Below the pieces are notes generated by a model. That model made no database searches. It was not told the DNA's origin and worked only from the letters and a program-made list of their open reading frames with translations. Of a stretch of DNA of 64,000 bases, positions 19,140 to 27,726 are shown piece after piece. Numbering within the stretch: position 1 is the first letter of the stretch; each line of letters begins with the position of its first letter. The translations under genes and the position numbers were made by a program. Origin of the DNA: an uncultured Kangiella sp. (GTDB lineage: Bacteria > Pseudomonadota > Gammaproteobacteria > Enterobacterales > Kangiellaceae); assembly GCA_947498625.1 (NCBI GenBank), contig CANMKR010000001.1:736090-800089 (forward strand). The letters run 5' to 3'.

Positions 19140-19204
19140 AATTGAAGAAGGGGATTTTGATTGAAATTTTGGCGTTATGTAACGCTTTGCAAAGAAAATT
19201 CAAA

Positions 19205-19244
19205 CACTTGTTCAAAAAATGTTCAAAAAATGTTCAAACAAGTG
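19205..19244 (+). repeat. 11-bp direct repeats inside an inverted repeat, upstream of lpxC
   Basis: CACTTGTT at 19205-19212 and AACAAGTG at 19237-19244 form a perfect 8-bp inverted repeat. Between and across them GTTCAAAAAAT occurs twice in tandem (19210-19220, 19221-19231), followed by a partial third copy GTTCAAA. The 11-bp period is close to one helical turn. It could be a regulator site for lpxC or a structural element. I do not recognise the motif. Confidence 0.6.
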
Positions 19245-19353
19245 AAGCTTTGTGTTAATATTCGCTGAAATTATGCATGGAAACTGCATAAATTATTGAT
19301 TTTTAAGTAAATGATTTTTGGAAAGAAGGATTTTCTTAAAAACGGAGAAGTAA

Positions 19354-20268
19354 ATGATACGACAAAGAACTCTTAAAACGACTATTCGTGCTACGGGAGT
19401 AGGCTTACACACAGGTGAGAAAGTCTATTTGACTCTACGCCCTGCGCCAGTGGATAACGGTATTGTTTTTCGCAGAGTTGATCTTGACCCTGTAGTTGAG
19501 ATTCAAGCGGCACCAGAAAATGTTGGTGATACCACTATGTCAACTTGCTTAGTGCAAGATGGAGTGCGTATTTCGACGGTAGAGCATTTATTGTCAGCAA
19601 TGGCTGGTTTAGGTATTGATAATGCCTTTATCGATGTTTCGGCACCAGAAGTTCCTATTATGGACGGTAGTGCGAGCCCATTCGTGTTCTTACTTCAGTC
19701 TGCTGGCGTTTCAGAGCAGAATGCGCCTAAGAAGTTTATTCGTATTAAAAAACGTGTCAAAGTTGAAGACGGTGATAAGTACGCAATTTTTGAGCCTTTT
19801 GATGGCTTTAAAGTTTCTTTCACCATTGATTTTGATCACCCAGTATTCAAGAAAAGCCGACAAACTTCGGTCATCGACTTTTCAAGCACTTCTTTTGTGA
19901 AAGAAGTTAGCCGTGCTCGTACCTTCGGCTTTATGAAAGATATCGAGTTTTTGCGTCAAAATAACTTAGCATTAGGCGGAAGCCAAGAAAATGCCATCGT
20001 AATGGATGATTATAGAGTCCTAAATGAAGATGGTTTGCGTTATGACGATGAATTCGTGAAACACAAAATTTTAGATGCTATCGGTGACTTATTCTTATTG
20101 GGTCATTCTTTAGTGGGTGCTTTCTCAGGTTGCAAATCGGGACATGCGCTAAATAACCAGTTGATTCGCGCCTTAATGGCTGACGAAACCGCTTGGGAAT
20201 TAGCGACTTTCGATGATGCAAAAGCTGCACCAATATCTTACATAATGAACCCAGCGCTTTCTGTATAA
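19354..20268 (+). CDS. lpxC: UDP-3-O-acyl-N-acetylglucosamine deacetylase LpxC
   Basis: 304 residues (E. coli 305). Zinc enzyme catalysing the committed step of lipid A synthesis. It starts [21 protein letters not shown]. The first zinc histidine is in [14 protein letters not shown] (residue 78), and the other ligands and catalytic residues are in the [17 protein letters not shown] segment near residue 237, with H-K-x-x-D intact. The tail ends soon after the catalytic domain. It is transcribed in the same direction as ftsZ but separated by 325 bases with its own leader, as in E. coli. In that species FtsH proteolysis controls its level through the C-terminus. Confidence 0.98.
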   Translation: MIRQRTLKTTIRATGVGLHTGEKVYLTLRPAPVDNGIVFRRVDLDPVVEIQAAPENVGDTTMSTCLVQDGVRISTVEHLLSAMAGLGIDNAFIDVSAPEVPIMDGSASPFVFLLQSAGVSEQNAPKKFIRIKKRVKVEDGDKYAIFEPFDGFKVSFTIDFDHPVFKKSRQTSVIDFSSTSFVKEVSRARTFGFMKDIEFLRQNNLALGGSQENAIVMDDYRVLNEDGLRYDDEFVKHKILDAIGDLFLLGHSLVGAFSGCKSGHALNNQLIRALMADETAWELATFDDAKAAPISYIMNPALSV

Positions 20269-20339
20269 GTCTAGGGTTTAACTTTAGGATAACCAATAAC
20301 GAATCATAAGATAAAGACTTGTTATTAAAGGTAAAATGG

Positions 20340-20365
20340 AATTGGCGCTGAAATAAGCGCCAATT
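20340..20365. repeat. Perfect 10-bp inverted repeat between convergent lpxC and DUF721 genes
   Basis: AATTGGCGCT and AGCGCCAATT flank the 6-base loop GAAATA. It lies between the stops of two convergent genes, so it may act as a transcription stop, but neither strand has a strong T tract after the stem. Confidence 0.55.
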
Positions 20366-20413
20366 GCGTCTCTGACAATCGGGAAATTCTAAAGAAATTA
20401 TTCGATGTGAAAG

Positions 20414-20725
20414 TTAAAAATTAGGTCGCACTTTGATATCGATACTAATTAAAGATGGAAACTCATTAGCTCTTAGTTGAGACATGAGTTCTGAGGAAAA
20501 ATACCTCAAACGATTGAGCCAAATGGCGCTATCTGCAACTAGGTTGAGCACATTATTTTCGATGGACTCAACACGGCAATGAGCTTGAAGCTCTGCAGGC
20601 ATATAGCTCTCGATGGTTTGAGCTACGGAATTTAGGCAATTGGCCTTATCAAGCAATGCCTTTAACTCGCCTTTTGGGTTGGTTAAAGAGTCAGTGACTG
20701 ATTTGGCTCGGAATGGACGCTTCAT
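20414..20725 (-). CDS. DUF721 / DciA-like protein
   Basis: 103 residues. The pattern is that of DUF721 (DciA-like): an N-terminal helical part leading to a KH-like core with VESIENNVLNLVADSAIWLNRLRYFSSELMSQL, where the aliphatic strand and the S-A-W-L-R-Y signature are typical. DciA is the ancestral loader of the replicative helicase DnaB in bacteria lacking DnaC-type loaders, so this may serve replication initiation. It is shorter than well-studied DciA proteins and consists almost only of the domain. It is divergent from the M23 peptidase gene and convergent with lpxC, a frequent arrangement between lpxC and secA in gammaproteobacteria. Confidence 0.75.
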   Translation of the reverse strand: MKRPFRAKSVTDSLTNPKGELKALLDKANCLNSVAQTIESYMPAELQAHCRVESIENNVLNLVADSAIWLNRLRYFSSELMSQLRANEFPSLISIDIKVRPNF

Positions 20726-20855
20726 AAGCTACAGTATTGTTGAACAAGCATTCTGGGCTAAATTTGTGGTCAGCTTTAGATTTTAAGCCGACTTGAGTTG
20801 TTTTACCACCACTAAATTCCAGTGGATATTTAAGGAATTGTGAGGTGGTTAATTG

Positions 20856-20888
20856 ATGAGTTTGATAGATGCGAATTACCCTGATTAA
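20856..20888 (+). CDS. Possible 10-residue leader ORF overlapping the M23 peptidase start
   Basis: ATG 20856 encodes MSLIDANYPD and stops at 20886-20888, out of frame with and overlapping the peptidase start at 20869. GAGGTGG at 20842-20848 sits 7 bases before this ATG, whereas it is 20 bases before the peptidase ATG. This suggests that ribosomes may load here and reinitiate, or that the arrangement is chance. There is no evidence of a functional peptide. Confidence 0.3.
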   Translation: MSLIDANYPD

Positions 20889-21789
20889 AAGTACTCAGCA
20901 AGGAATTAAAGCTTTAGAGATGAATCGTGCAAAGATTATTGCAACGCTTATTTTAGCAGTCTTAACCTTGGTTACTATCGTAGTGACCACGGTAGCTGTT
21001 ACCAAATGGAGCGTTCAACAAAATCTAGTGAGCGAGGCCGCCATTAAGCAATGGAGCCAAGAGCTTAATACCCAAAGAGATCAGCTGGCAAGCGCAAAAG
21101 TTCGCTCAGAACAGCAAATTCAAGCACTTTCAAGCCGTCTGGCAACTATGCAAGCACACATATTACGTTTGGATGCTGTGGGTAATCGTGTCGCAAATGA
21201 TATGGGAATTGCTGACGAATTTGCCTTCAATGATAAACCTGCAATTGGTGGTGCTGAAGCTTCTGACACAGCAATGACTCCAAGTTTTAATGAAGTCAGT
21301 TTTTCTTTAGATAAGCTAGAAAACAGCATTTTGGCTCAAGAGCAGCAGTTGAGTGCATTAGAAGCTATCGTATTTGATAAAGATATTAATGCTGAACAAA
21401 AAATATCGGGCAGACCTATTAAGAAAGGCTGGTTGTCATCTCCTTATGGCAATCGAGCAGATCCTTTCACCGGTAAAAAAGATTGGCACCCTGGAATTGA
21501 TTTCGCTGCCTTATCTGGTTCAGAAGTCATTGCTACAGCTGCAGGGGTGGTAACAACCGTTGGAGTTAAATCTGGTTATGGTAAGTTTATCGAAATTAAC
21601 CATGGTGATGGCTACAGTACTCGTTATGCACACAATAAAGAGCTGTTAGTGGAAAAAGGCGATATGGTTAAGAAAGGACAGGTCATTGCGAAGGTCGGAA
21701 ATACTGGCCGCTCTACAGGCCCTCATGTGCATTATGAAGTCATGCGCAATGGTCGAAAGTTGAACCCATATCGCTATATCAAGCAATAG
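20869..21789 (+). CDS. M23 family metallopeptidase (LytM-type), membrane anchored
   Basis: 306 residues. A short cytoplasmic N-terminus is followed by one membrane helix (about residues 23-47), a periplasmic coiled-coil (about 50-120) and a C-terminal LytM/peptidase M23 domain (about 185-300). Zinc ligands look intact: H and D in DWHPGIDFAA, and H-x-H in GPHVHYEVM, so it is probably an active peptidoglycan endopeptidase rather than an EnvC-like activator. The assigned ATG 20869 has poor ribosome-site spacing; ATG 20920 (MNRAKIIATL) is an alternative that keeps the anchor. A strong terminator follows. The place next to secA replaces secM of E. coli. Confidence 0.9.
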   Translation: MRITLIKSTQQGIKALEMNRAKIIATLILAVLTLVTIVVTTVAVTKWSVQQNLVSEAAIKQWSQELNTQRDQLASAKVRSEQQIQALSSRLATMQAHILRLDAVGNRVANDMGIADEFAFNDKPAIGGAEASDTAMTPSFNEVSFSLDKLENSILAQEQQLSALEAIVFDKDINAEQKISGRPIKKGWLSSPYGNRADPFTGKKDWHPGIDFAALSGSEVIATAAGVVTTVGVKSGYGKFIEINHGDGYSTRYAHNKELLVEKGDMVKKGQVIAKVGNTGRSTGPHVHYEVMRNGRKLNPYRYIKQ

Positions 21790-21802
21790 TTGAAGATTGT
21801 AC

Positions 21803-21830
21803 AAAAAAGCTCCAAATTGGAGCTTTTTTT
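21803..21830 (+). terminator. Rho-independent terminator after the M23 peptidase gene
   Basis: AAAAAAGCTCCAA is followed almost directly by TTGGAGCTTTTTTT; the central pairs open to form the loop. GC-containing stem plus a seven-T run, 14 bases after the stop. Confidence 0.85.
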
Positions 21831-22031
21831 ATGGCAAAAATTTCTTTTAGCCCTTGTTTTTAAGCACTTAAGCCCAATAAGTAACTTTAATTAACTTGTC
21901 ATTGGTCGGAACGGTACTTTTTTCATTTACAGTCGGTCGATTATCGGTACAATCAATGGCTTTATAGAATAATACAAGCCTATTCAAGAGCGCTAAAACT
22001 AAGCCTCATAACTAGATAAGATAAATAAATT

Positions 22032-24740
22032 ATGGCCTTTTTAAGAAAACTCTTCCCAAACAGAAACGAACGCAATCTAAAGAAATTACGTAAGCCATTA
22101 GCTAAAATTAATGCGCTAGAAGATGACTTTGCTGCTTTGTCAGATGATGATATCAAAGCGAAAACCGAAGAGTTTAAAAAACGTTATCAAGACGGTGAGT
22201 CATTGGACGACTTGCTACCTGAAGCTTTTGCAGCGGTTCGAGAGGCGAGTAAGCGAACATTAGGCATGCGCCACTTTGATGTACAACTTATCGGCGGCAT
22301 GGTTTTACACAGCGGAAAAATTGGCGAGATGCGGACTGGTGAAGGTAAAACCTTAGTTGCAACTTTACCCGTTTATTTGAACGCCATTTCTGGTAAGGGT
22401 GTCCACGTCATTACGGTGAATGACTATTTGGCGCAACGTGATGCCGAGTGGATGGCACCTATTTATGATTTCTTAGGCATGAGTGTTGGAGTCATTTTAT
22501 CTGGCCAAAGTCATCAACAAAAGCAAGAAGCCTATGGTGCGGATATTACTTACGGTACTAACAATGAATATGGCTTTGACTATCTTCGCGATAACATGGC
22601 TTTCCAAAAAGAAGAGCGCGTTCAGCGAGATTTGAATTTTGCGGTTATTGATGAGGTGGATTCGATCCTGATTGATGAGGCAAGAACCCCTTTAATTATT
22701 TCTGGTGCTGCTGAAGATAGTTCTGAGTTATATCGCGCAATTGATCGTTTGATTCCTCAATTAGAAGTACAAGAAAAAGAGTCAGAAGAAGGTCAAGAAG
22801 ATACCGGCGACTATACTATTGATGAAAAAGGAAAAAGTGCTAATTTAACCGAGCGCGGCCAAGAAAGAATTGAAGAGTTATTAATCAATAGCGGATTGAT
22901 TCAAGAAGGACAAAGCCTTTATAGCCCTTCAAGTTTGATTTTATTACACCATGTAAATGCAGCGCTTCGAGCACATACATTATTTAAGAAAGATGTGGAC
23001 TATATCGTTAACGATGGCGAAGTCATTATTATCGATGAGCATACTGGTCGTACGATGGAAGGTCGCCGCTGGTCAGAAGGTTTGCACCAAGCGGTAGAGG
23101 CGAAAGAAAAGGTCAATATTCAAAACGAAAATCAGACATTGGCATCGATCACCTTCCAGAACTATTTCCGTTTATATGGAAAACTTTCTGGTATGACTGG
23201 TACTGCCGATACGGAAGCCCCTGAATTACTGAGCATTTATGGCTTGGAAGTCGTGGTTATTCCAACCAATAAGCCAATGGCGCGTGATGATCGCGGTGAT
23301 TTAATTTATTTAACCCAACAAGAAAAATACCTTGCGATTATTGAAGAAATTAAAGAGCTACAAGCAAAAGGTCAGCCAGTATTGGTCGGTACTGTCACTA
23401 TCGAATCTTCTGAACTGATTTCAAAAGAATTAAAAAAGGCTAAGATTAAGCATAATGTTCTCAATGCAAAGTTCCATGAAAAAGAGGCAGAAATTATTGC
23501 TCAAGCGGGCCGTCCAGGAACGGTTACCATTGCTACTAATATGGCCGGTCGTGGTACCGATATTGTATTAGGCGGTAACTTAAAAGCTGATATTGCAGCG
23601 TTAGGAGATAACCCTTCGGAAGCTGCTTTAGATAAAGCAAATAGCGAGTGGAAAGTACGTCACCAAGCGGTGTTGGATGCCGGCGGTTTAGCCATTATCG
23701 GTACCGAGCGTCATGAGTCGCGTCGTATTGATAATCAGTTGCGTGGTCGTTCTGGCCGTCAAGGTGATCCAGGTTTAAGTCGTTTCTATTTATCGTTGGA
23801 AGATGACTTAATGAGAATTTTTGCATCAGAACGCTTAGGCATGATGATGCAACGTTTAGGCTGGGAAGAGGGCGAGGCGCTTGAGCACCGCATGGTTTCT
23901 CGAGCTATTGAAAATGCACAAAGAAAAGTAGAGCAGCGTAACTTTGAAATACGTAAAAACTTACTTGAATATGATGATGTGGCAAACGATCAACGTCGAG
24001 TCATTTACGAGCAGCGCAACGATTTAATGGATTTAGAAGATATTTCTGAAACCATTGTGGCTATGCGTGAAGACGTAGTAAATGAGGTGGTAAGCGAGTA
24101 TATTCCTCGTCAATCGATAGAAGATATGTGGGATATACCAGGACTTGAAGAGCGACTTTATCAAGACTTCGCGAATGACATGCCAGTTCGCAAATGGCTA
24201 GACAGTAATGATGATTTAGATGAAGATGGCTTACGCGAGAAGATTTATCAATCCGTACAAGAACATTACCAAGCAAAAGAGTCTAACTTGCCTGATTCTA
24301 ATTTGATGCGCACTCTTGAAAAGCAACTGATGTTGCAGCACCTTGATATGCACTGGAAAGAGCATTTGGCCAATATGGATCATTTACGTCAAGGTATTTG
24401 GATGCGTGGACACGCGCAGAAAAACCCTAAGCAAGAATATAAACGCGAAGCTTTTGAACTGTTTTCGCTAATGCTAGACCGATTAAAAAATGATGTAGTT
24501 ACAGTGTTATCAAAAGTTCAGTTCCAAATGCCGGAAGAAGTGCAAGCAATGGAGCGACAACAAAAGCAACAAACCATGAACTTTGAGCATGAATCGAGTT
24601 CAGCAATGCCAGAGCAAGAAACAGCGGCTAAGCAGGCTGAAACTTTTGTTCGTGAGCAGCCAAAAGTTGGTCGTAATGAACCATGTCCTTGCGGCTCAGG
24701 TAAGAAGTTTAAACAGTGTCACGGTAGGGTGACTCAGTAA
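22032..24740 (+). CDS. secA: Preprotein translocase ATPase SecA
   Basis: 902 residues (E. coli 901). Motor of Sec-dependent export, binding SecYEG and preproteins. Walker A is [13 protein letters not shown] near residue 102, Walker B and the following helicase motif are [21 protein letters not shown] near residue 210, with the preprotein cross-linking domain after it, then [24 protein letters not shown] and [11 protein letters not shown] from the second nucleotide domain. The C-terminus has the zinc-binding SEC-C motif [15 protein letters not shown] that binds SecB and lipids. The upstream gene is closed by a terminator, so secA has its own promoter in the 200-base gap; no SecM-like arrest gene was seen. 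Confidence 0.98.
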   Translation: MAFLRKLFPNRNERNLKKLRKPLAKINALEDDFAALSDDDIKAKTEEFKKRYQDGESLDDLLPEAFAAVREASKRTLGMRHFDVQLIGGMVLHSGKIGEMRTGEGKTLVATLPVYLNAISGKGVHVITVNDYLAQRDAEWMAPIYDFLGMSVGVILSGQSHQQKQEAYGADITYGTNNEYGFDYLRDNMAFQKEERVQRDLNFAVIDEVDSILIDEARTPLIISGAAEDSSELYRAIDRLIPQLEVQEKESEEGQEDTGDYTIDEKGKSANLTERGQERIEELLINSGLIQEGQSLYSPSSLILLHHVNAALRAHTLFKKDVDYIVNDGEVIIIDEHTGRTMEGRRWSEGLHQAVEAKEKVNIQNENQTLASITFQNYFRLYGKLSGMTGTADTEAPELLSIYGLEVVVIPTNKPMARDDRGDLIYLTQQEKYLAIIEEIKELQAKGQPVLVGTVTIESSELISKELKKAKIKHNVLNAKFHEKEAEIIAQAGRPGTVTIATNMAGRGTDIVLGGNLKADIAALGDNPSEAALDKANSEWKVRHQAVLDAGGLAIIGTERHESRRIDNQLRGRSGRQGDPGLSRFYLSLEDDLMRIFASERLGMMMQRLGWEEGEALEHRMVSRAIENAQRKVEQRNFEIRKNLLEYDDVANDQRRVIYEQRNDLMDLEDISETIVAMREDVVNEVVSEYIPRQSIEDMWDIPGLEERLYQDFANDMPVRKWLDSNDDLDEDGLREKIYQSVQEHYQAKESNLPDSNLMRTLEKQLMLQHLDMHWKEHLANMDHLRQGIWMRGHAQKNPKQEYKREAFELFSLMLDRLKNDVVTVLSKVQFQMPEEVQAMERQQKQQTMNFEHESSSAMPEQETAAKQAETFVREQPKVGRNEPCPCGSGKKFKQCHGRVTQ

Positions 24741-24749
24741 GAGAATCTA

Positions 24750-24774
24750 GGGAAGCAGTAGCTTCCCTTTTTAT
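24750..24774 (+). terminator. Rho-independent terminator after secA
   Basis: GGGAAGC and GCTTCCC form a perfect 7-bp stem around AGTA, followed by TTTTTATT. Confidence 0.85.
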
Positions 24775-24819
24775 TACTTAGAGAAATATTTAGCGATTTG
24801 AAATTTATTATTAGAACGA

Positions 24820-25212
24820 ATGTTTATGCCAAAAACTATCCATGTTGCTGTTGCAGTTATTATTATAAAAAATAAAGTGCTAATTGCTAAACGAGCAGAG
24901 CACTTACACAAAGGCGGTTATTGGGAATTTCCTGGAGGTAAAGTTGAACCAAATGAATCTATTGAAGATGCTCTGATTCGGGAGTGCCAAGAAGAGCTTA
25001 ATATTATGCCTACTCGAATTTCATCATTGCAAACAATTGAGCATGACTACCCAGAAAAAAAAGTGTTGTTAGACGTTTGGTTAGTAGAAGATTATTTGGG
25101 CGTGCCGCAAGGATTAGAAGGGCAGCCGTTAGTATGGGTCAACAAGGAAGATCTGAATAACTATAAATTTCCTGAAGCTAACCAAGCAATTATCGAAGCT
25201 TTAACGGCTTAA
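24820..25212 (+). CDS. mutT: 8-oxo-dGTP diphosphatase MutT (Nudix)
   Basis: 130 residues (E. coli 129). Removes oxidised GTP and dGTP from the nucleotide pool to avoid A:T to C:G mutations. The full Nudix box is present from about residue 38: G-x5-E-x7-R-E-x2-E-E, seen as [22 protein letters not shown] in pieces around residues 38-59. The start may be ATG 24820 or ATG 24826 ([12 protein letters not shown]); both keep the fold. It sits behind the secA terminator and its end overlaps the convergent yacG by 4 bases. Confidence 0.93.
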   Translation: MFMPKTIHVAVAVIIIKNKVLIAKRAEHLHKGGYWEFPGGKVEPNESIEDALIRECQEELNIMPTRISSLQTIEHDYPEKKVLLDVWLVEDYLGVPQGLEGQPLVWVNKEDLNNYKFPEANQAIIEALTA

Positions 25213-25403
25213 TCTTTTTTGGCAAGTTGTTCAACTAACTCAGGATCGAGTTCTGCGCCAGCAATACGATGAGACTCTCCAGCCCATTCGCCTAAATCTA
25301 TTAATTTGCAGCGCTTAGAGCAAAAAGGTTTGTATTGCTCTGACTCTTTCCAACGGACAGATTGTTTACAAGTGGGGCAAGGTACTATCAAATCTTTGGT
25401 CAT
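25209..25403 (-). CDS. yacG: Zinc-binding DNA gyrase inhibitor YacG
   Basis: 64 residues (E. coli 65). Four-cysteine zinc protein (C9, C12, C28, C32, as C-P-T-C and F-C-S-K-R-C) followed by [10 protein letters not shown]. In E. coli it binds GyrB and inhibits gyrase. It is the last gene of the minus-strand run coaE-zapD-yacG, 7 bases after zapD, the same order as in E. coli. It overlaps mutT by 4 bases tail to tail. Confidence 0.95.
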   Translation of the reverse strand: MTKDLIVPCPTCKQSVRWKESEQYKPFCSKRCKLIDLGEWAGESHRIAGAELDPELVEQLAKKD

Positions 25404-25410
25404 AATTTAA

Positions 25411-26193
25411 CTAGCAAATTGATAAGGAAAAACTGTGGTCTTCAGTGGAGGCAACTATATCATCAGCACTGGCGATTAAAAAGCGAATATTAAAACAATG
25501 CTTAGAACCACTGACTTCAGGAAAAACCAAAGAGTCTGCAGCTAGTCGTATTCTTAGCAGTTGGGCGGATTTTCCTTTGCTAAAATTATATTGATAACAA
25601 GCATTTTCAGTAGAAACTTGCTCAAAGCTGGCGTTTTCTCGAAATAGCCGCAATAAGATTTTTATTGATTGATACAAGCCATCAAAGTGTTTGAACCAGG
25701 TACTAAATTGCTGCTGTTTCTTTTCAAGAGACTGATGTAAGAAACGATGTAGCTCAGGTAGATCAAAACTACAGGACCCACCTGGGATCCGCATTCTATT
25801 TTTGATTAACTCTATAAATCGTTCTTTGCGCAATTGCGAACCAAATTTTCCAGGGTAACTGCTAAGCCAATTAAAAATTTGCTCTATTTGAGAAAGAAAC
25901 TTATTAAGCTTAACCTCGTCAATATATGGATTGTTGCCTAATTGTTGAAAGTGAAGTTTTTGCTGCTCAAGCTCCTTCAGCAAATCACCTTTAATATCAC
26001 CACGATCCAGGCAGTCTAATATCTCCAATAAATTGTGCAGTGCTGATATATGGCTAGCATGACCGGCGGACTGAGCCAATTCTAGCTGATGAGTAAAAAG
26101 TGTCTCAAGACGCAAATAGGTCCTAACTTGCTCATTCAATGGGAATTCATACAAGATAGTCGTAGCTTGGTCTGAATTGTGTTGAGCAGTCAT
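25411..26193 (-). CDS. zapD: Cell division protein ZapD
   Basis: 260 residues (E. coli 247). Cytoplasmic Z-ring cross-linker binding the C-terminal peptide of FtsZ. The N-terminus ILYEFPLNEQVRTYLRLETLF is the family hallmark, followed by a helical domain and then the C-terminal beta part; RIPGGSCSFDLPELHRFL is another conserved block and FNIRFLIA lies near the end. The N-terminal 12 residues before ILYEFP are a little longer than usual. It lies between coaE (6-base gap) and yacG. Confidence 0.95.
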   Translation of the reverse strand: MTAQHNSDQATTILYEFPLNEQVRTYLRLETLFTHQLELAQSAGHASHISALHNLLEILDCLDRGDIKGDLLKELEQQKLHFQQLGNNPYIDEVKLNKFLSQIEQIFNWLSSYPGKFGSQLRKERFIELIKNRMRIPGGSCSFDLPELHRFLHQSLEKKQQQFSTWFKHFDGLYQSIKILLRLFRENASFEQVSTENACYQYNFSKGKSAQLLRIRLAADSLVFPEVSGSKHCFNIRFLIASADDIVASTEDHSFSLSIC

Positions 26194-26199
26194 TTGATA

Positions 26200-26802
26200 T
26201 TACTTAGTTTTCGCTAACGATAGGTATTTATTATGTAGATTTATAACTTGATGTTGTAAGTAATGCAAATCCTTTGAGTTTTCTATTACATCGTCAGCAA
26301 TGGATAAACGCTCGGCTCGGGTCGCTTGTGAGCTAAGTATGGCCATGGCTTGAGCTTTACTAGAGTTATCTCTCGCCATCAGTCTCGTGATTTGTTGCTT
26401 TTCATTGACATCAACAACTAAAACGCTGTCGTATAACTGATACTGTTTTGATTCATAGAGTAAAGGAATGACGCTTAGAGAATAACTAGATGTAGATTTT
26501 TTTTCCAGCGACTGCATACGCTTTCTTATTAACGGATGAAGTAGATTGTTTAGCCACTGACGTTCTTGTTCGTCTTCAAACACAATAGAGCGCAACAAGT
26601 CTCTATTAAGGCTTCCATCAGAATGGATAACCTCAGAGCCGAAATACTTCTTTATGGCTTCGAGTCCAATAGTTCCAGGCGCTACAACTTCCCTGGCAAC
26701 AATATCAGCGTCGATGACTGTTACATTTAACTCTGAAAAGAAATTGGATACGGCTGTTTTGCCACTTGCAATACCACCGGTTAAAGCGACTTTAAAGCTC
26801 AT
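26200..26802 (-). CDS. coaE: Dephospho-CoA kinase
   Basis: 200 residues (E. coli 206). Phosphorylates the 3' hydroxyl of dephospho-CoA in the last step of coenzyme A synthesis. The P-loop is ALTGGIASGKTAVSN at the N-terminus, followed by the DADIVAREVV segment that binds substrate, then HPLIRKRM, VIPLLYES and VVDVNEKQQITRLMARD. It starts one base after the pilD stop, so it is probably translated from the pil transcript, an arrangement shared with Pseudomonas. Confidence 0.96.
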   Translation of the reverse strand: MSFKVALTGGIASGKTAVSNFFSELNVTVIDADIVAREVVAPGTIGLEAIKKYFGSEVIHSDGSLNRDLLRSIVFEDEQERQWLNNLLHPLIRKRMQSLEKKSTSSYSLSVIPLLYESKQYQLYDSVLVVDVNEKQQITRLMARDNSSKAQAMAILSSQATRAERLSIADDVIENSKDLHYLQHQVINLHNKYLSLAKTK

Positions 26803-27705
26803 TTAAATGCTAAAGAACTGAACATATTGTTGAGTGATAAGTTTCCCCCAAATGAGGCTGATAAAGCCGGCAATAGCCAGGAAAGGGCCAAACGGAATTT
26901 TATGTTCTCTTCCTTGTTTTTTAACAGCGATTGAAACTATCCCGATGATCGCACCAGCAACGGTAGATAGTATAATCACTAGAGGAAGCATTTGATAACC
27001 AACAAAAGCGCCAATTGCAGCTAGAAGCTTGAAATCACCGTGCCCCATGCCTTCTTTGCCTGTGATTATTTTAAATAACCAATAAATTGACCAAAGTATA
27101 AGATAACCAGCTAATGCGCCGATAACCGCGGACTCTAAATTTGGCGCAAAGCTAGCCTTAGGGCTTTCTACTATTAAGGCTGCAACCAATCCAAACCATA
27201 CTAAAGGTAGAGTTAGTTGATCGGGAAGTATTTTATGGTCGTAATCGATGAATGAACCACAAATAAGATAACTTAGAAATAGTATTGCAAATGCTAGCGA
27301 CCAGCCAAATCCAAAATGATAGGCACATAGAGCGAATAGAGTTGCTGTTAATAATTCCACTAAAGGATAGCGAGCAGAAATTTTCGTTTTACAGCTTTTA
27401 CATTTACCGCCAAGAACAAGCCAGCTGATTACAGGAATATTTTCTATGGCAGAGATAGAATGCGAACATTTAGGGCATTTCGAGCGTGGCGTTTGCAAGT
27501 TATATTTTTCAGGAAGCTCATCGGCAGGACAAGATACTTTGCATTTTGCATCTGTGAGTATTTCAGTAGCTGTCTGTTGCCATTCGCGGTTTAAAATTTT
27601 TGGTAGCCTATGGATCACCACATTAAAAAAACTGCCTAATAAAAGGCCGAGTACAAAAATAAAACCTACCAGAAGAGGTAGGTTTGTTGAGAGAAGTTCT
27701 ATCAT
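26803..27705 (-). CDS. pilD: Type IV prepilin peptidase / N-methyltransferase
   Basis: 300 residues. Polytopic inner-membrane aspartyl protease that cuts the leader of type IV prepilins after glycine and methylates the new N-terminal phenylalanine. The N-terminal cytoplasmic domain carries two zinc CxxC pairs (CPKCSHS and CKSCKTK) and IENIPVISWLVLGGKC. The catalytic aspartates are in FIDYDHKILPDQLTLPL and in the G-x-G-D-like GMGHGDFKLLAAIG. The substrates are presumably the two PilA proteins encoded at 30.9-32.2 kb. It is preceded by pilC with a 21-base gap. Confidence 0.96.
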   Translation of the reverse strand: MIELLSTNLPLLVGFIFVLGLLLGSFFNVVIHRLPKILNREWQQTATEILTDAKCKVSCPADELPEKYNLQTPRSKCPKCSHSISAIENIPVISWLVLGGKCKSCKTKISARYPLVELLTATLFALCAYHFGFGWSLAFAILFLSYLICGSFIDYDHKILPDQLTLPLVWFGLVAALIVESPKASFAPNLESAVIGALAGYLILWSIYWLFKIITGKEGMGHGDFKLLAAIGAFVGYQMLPLVIILSTVAGAIIGIVSIAVKKQGREHKIPFGPFLAIAGFISLIWGKLITQQYVQFFSI

Positions 27706-27726
27706 GATTTTTATTATGTTATTAAG

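Larger units (their letters stand above)
19029..19353 (+). other. ftsZ-lpxC intergenic region with hairpins and short repeats
   Basis: 325 bases without a credible gene. It contains an imperfect hairpin (19087-19123), a perfect 6-bp hairpin (19122-19139), and an 11-bp direct repeat framed by an 8-bp inverted repeat (19205-19244), each listed separately. The lpxC promoter is probably in the last 110 bases. TTGTGT at 19250 with TATGCA at 19272 (16-base spacer) is a weak candidate. Confidence 0.6.

Noticed and set aside
18862-19164. 100-codon plus-strand frame across the ftsZ end and the hairpins
   Set aside because: It overlaps the conserved C-terminal peptide of FtsZ in another frame, and the rest is hairpin sequence.
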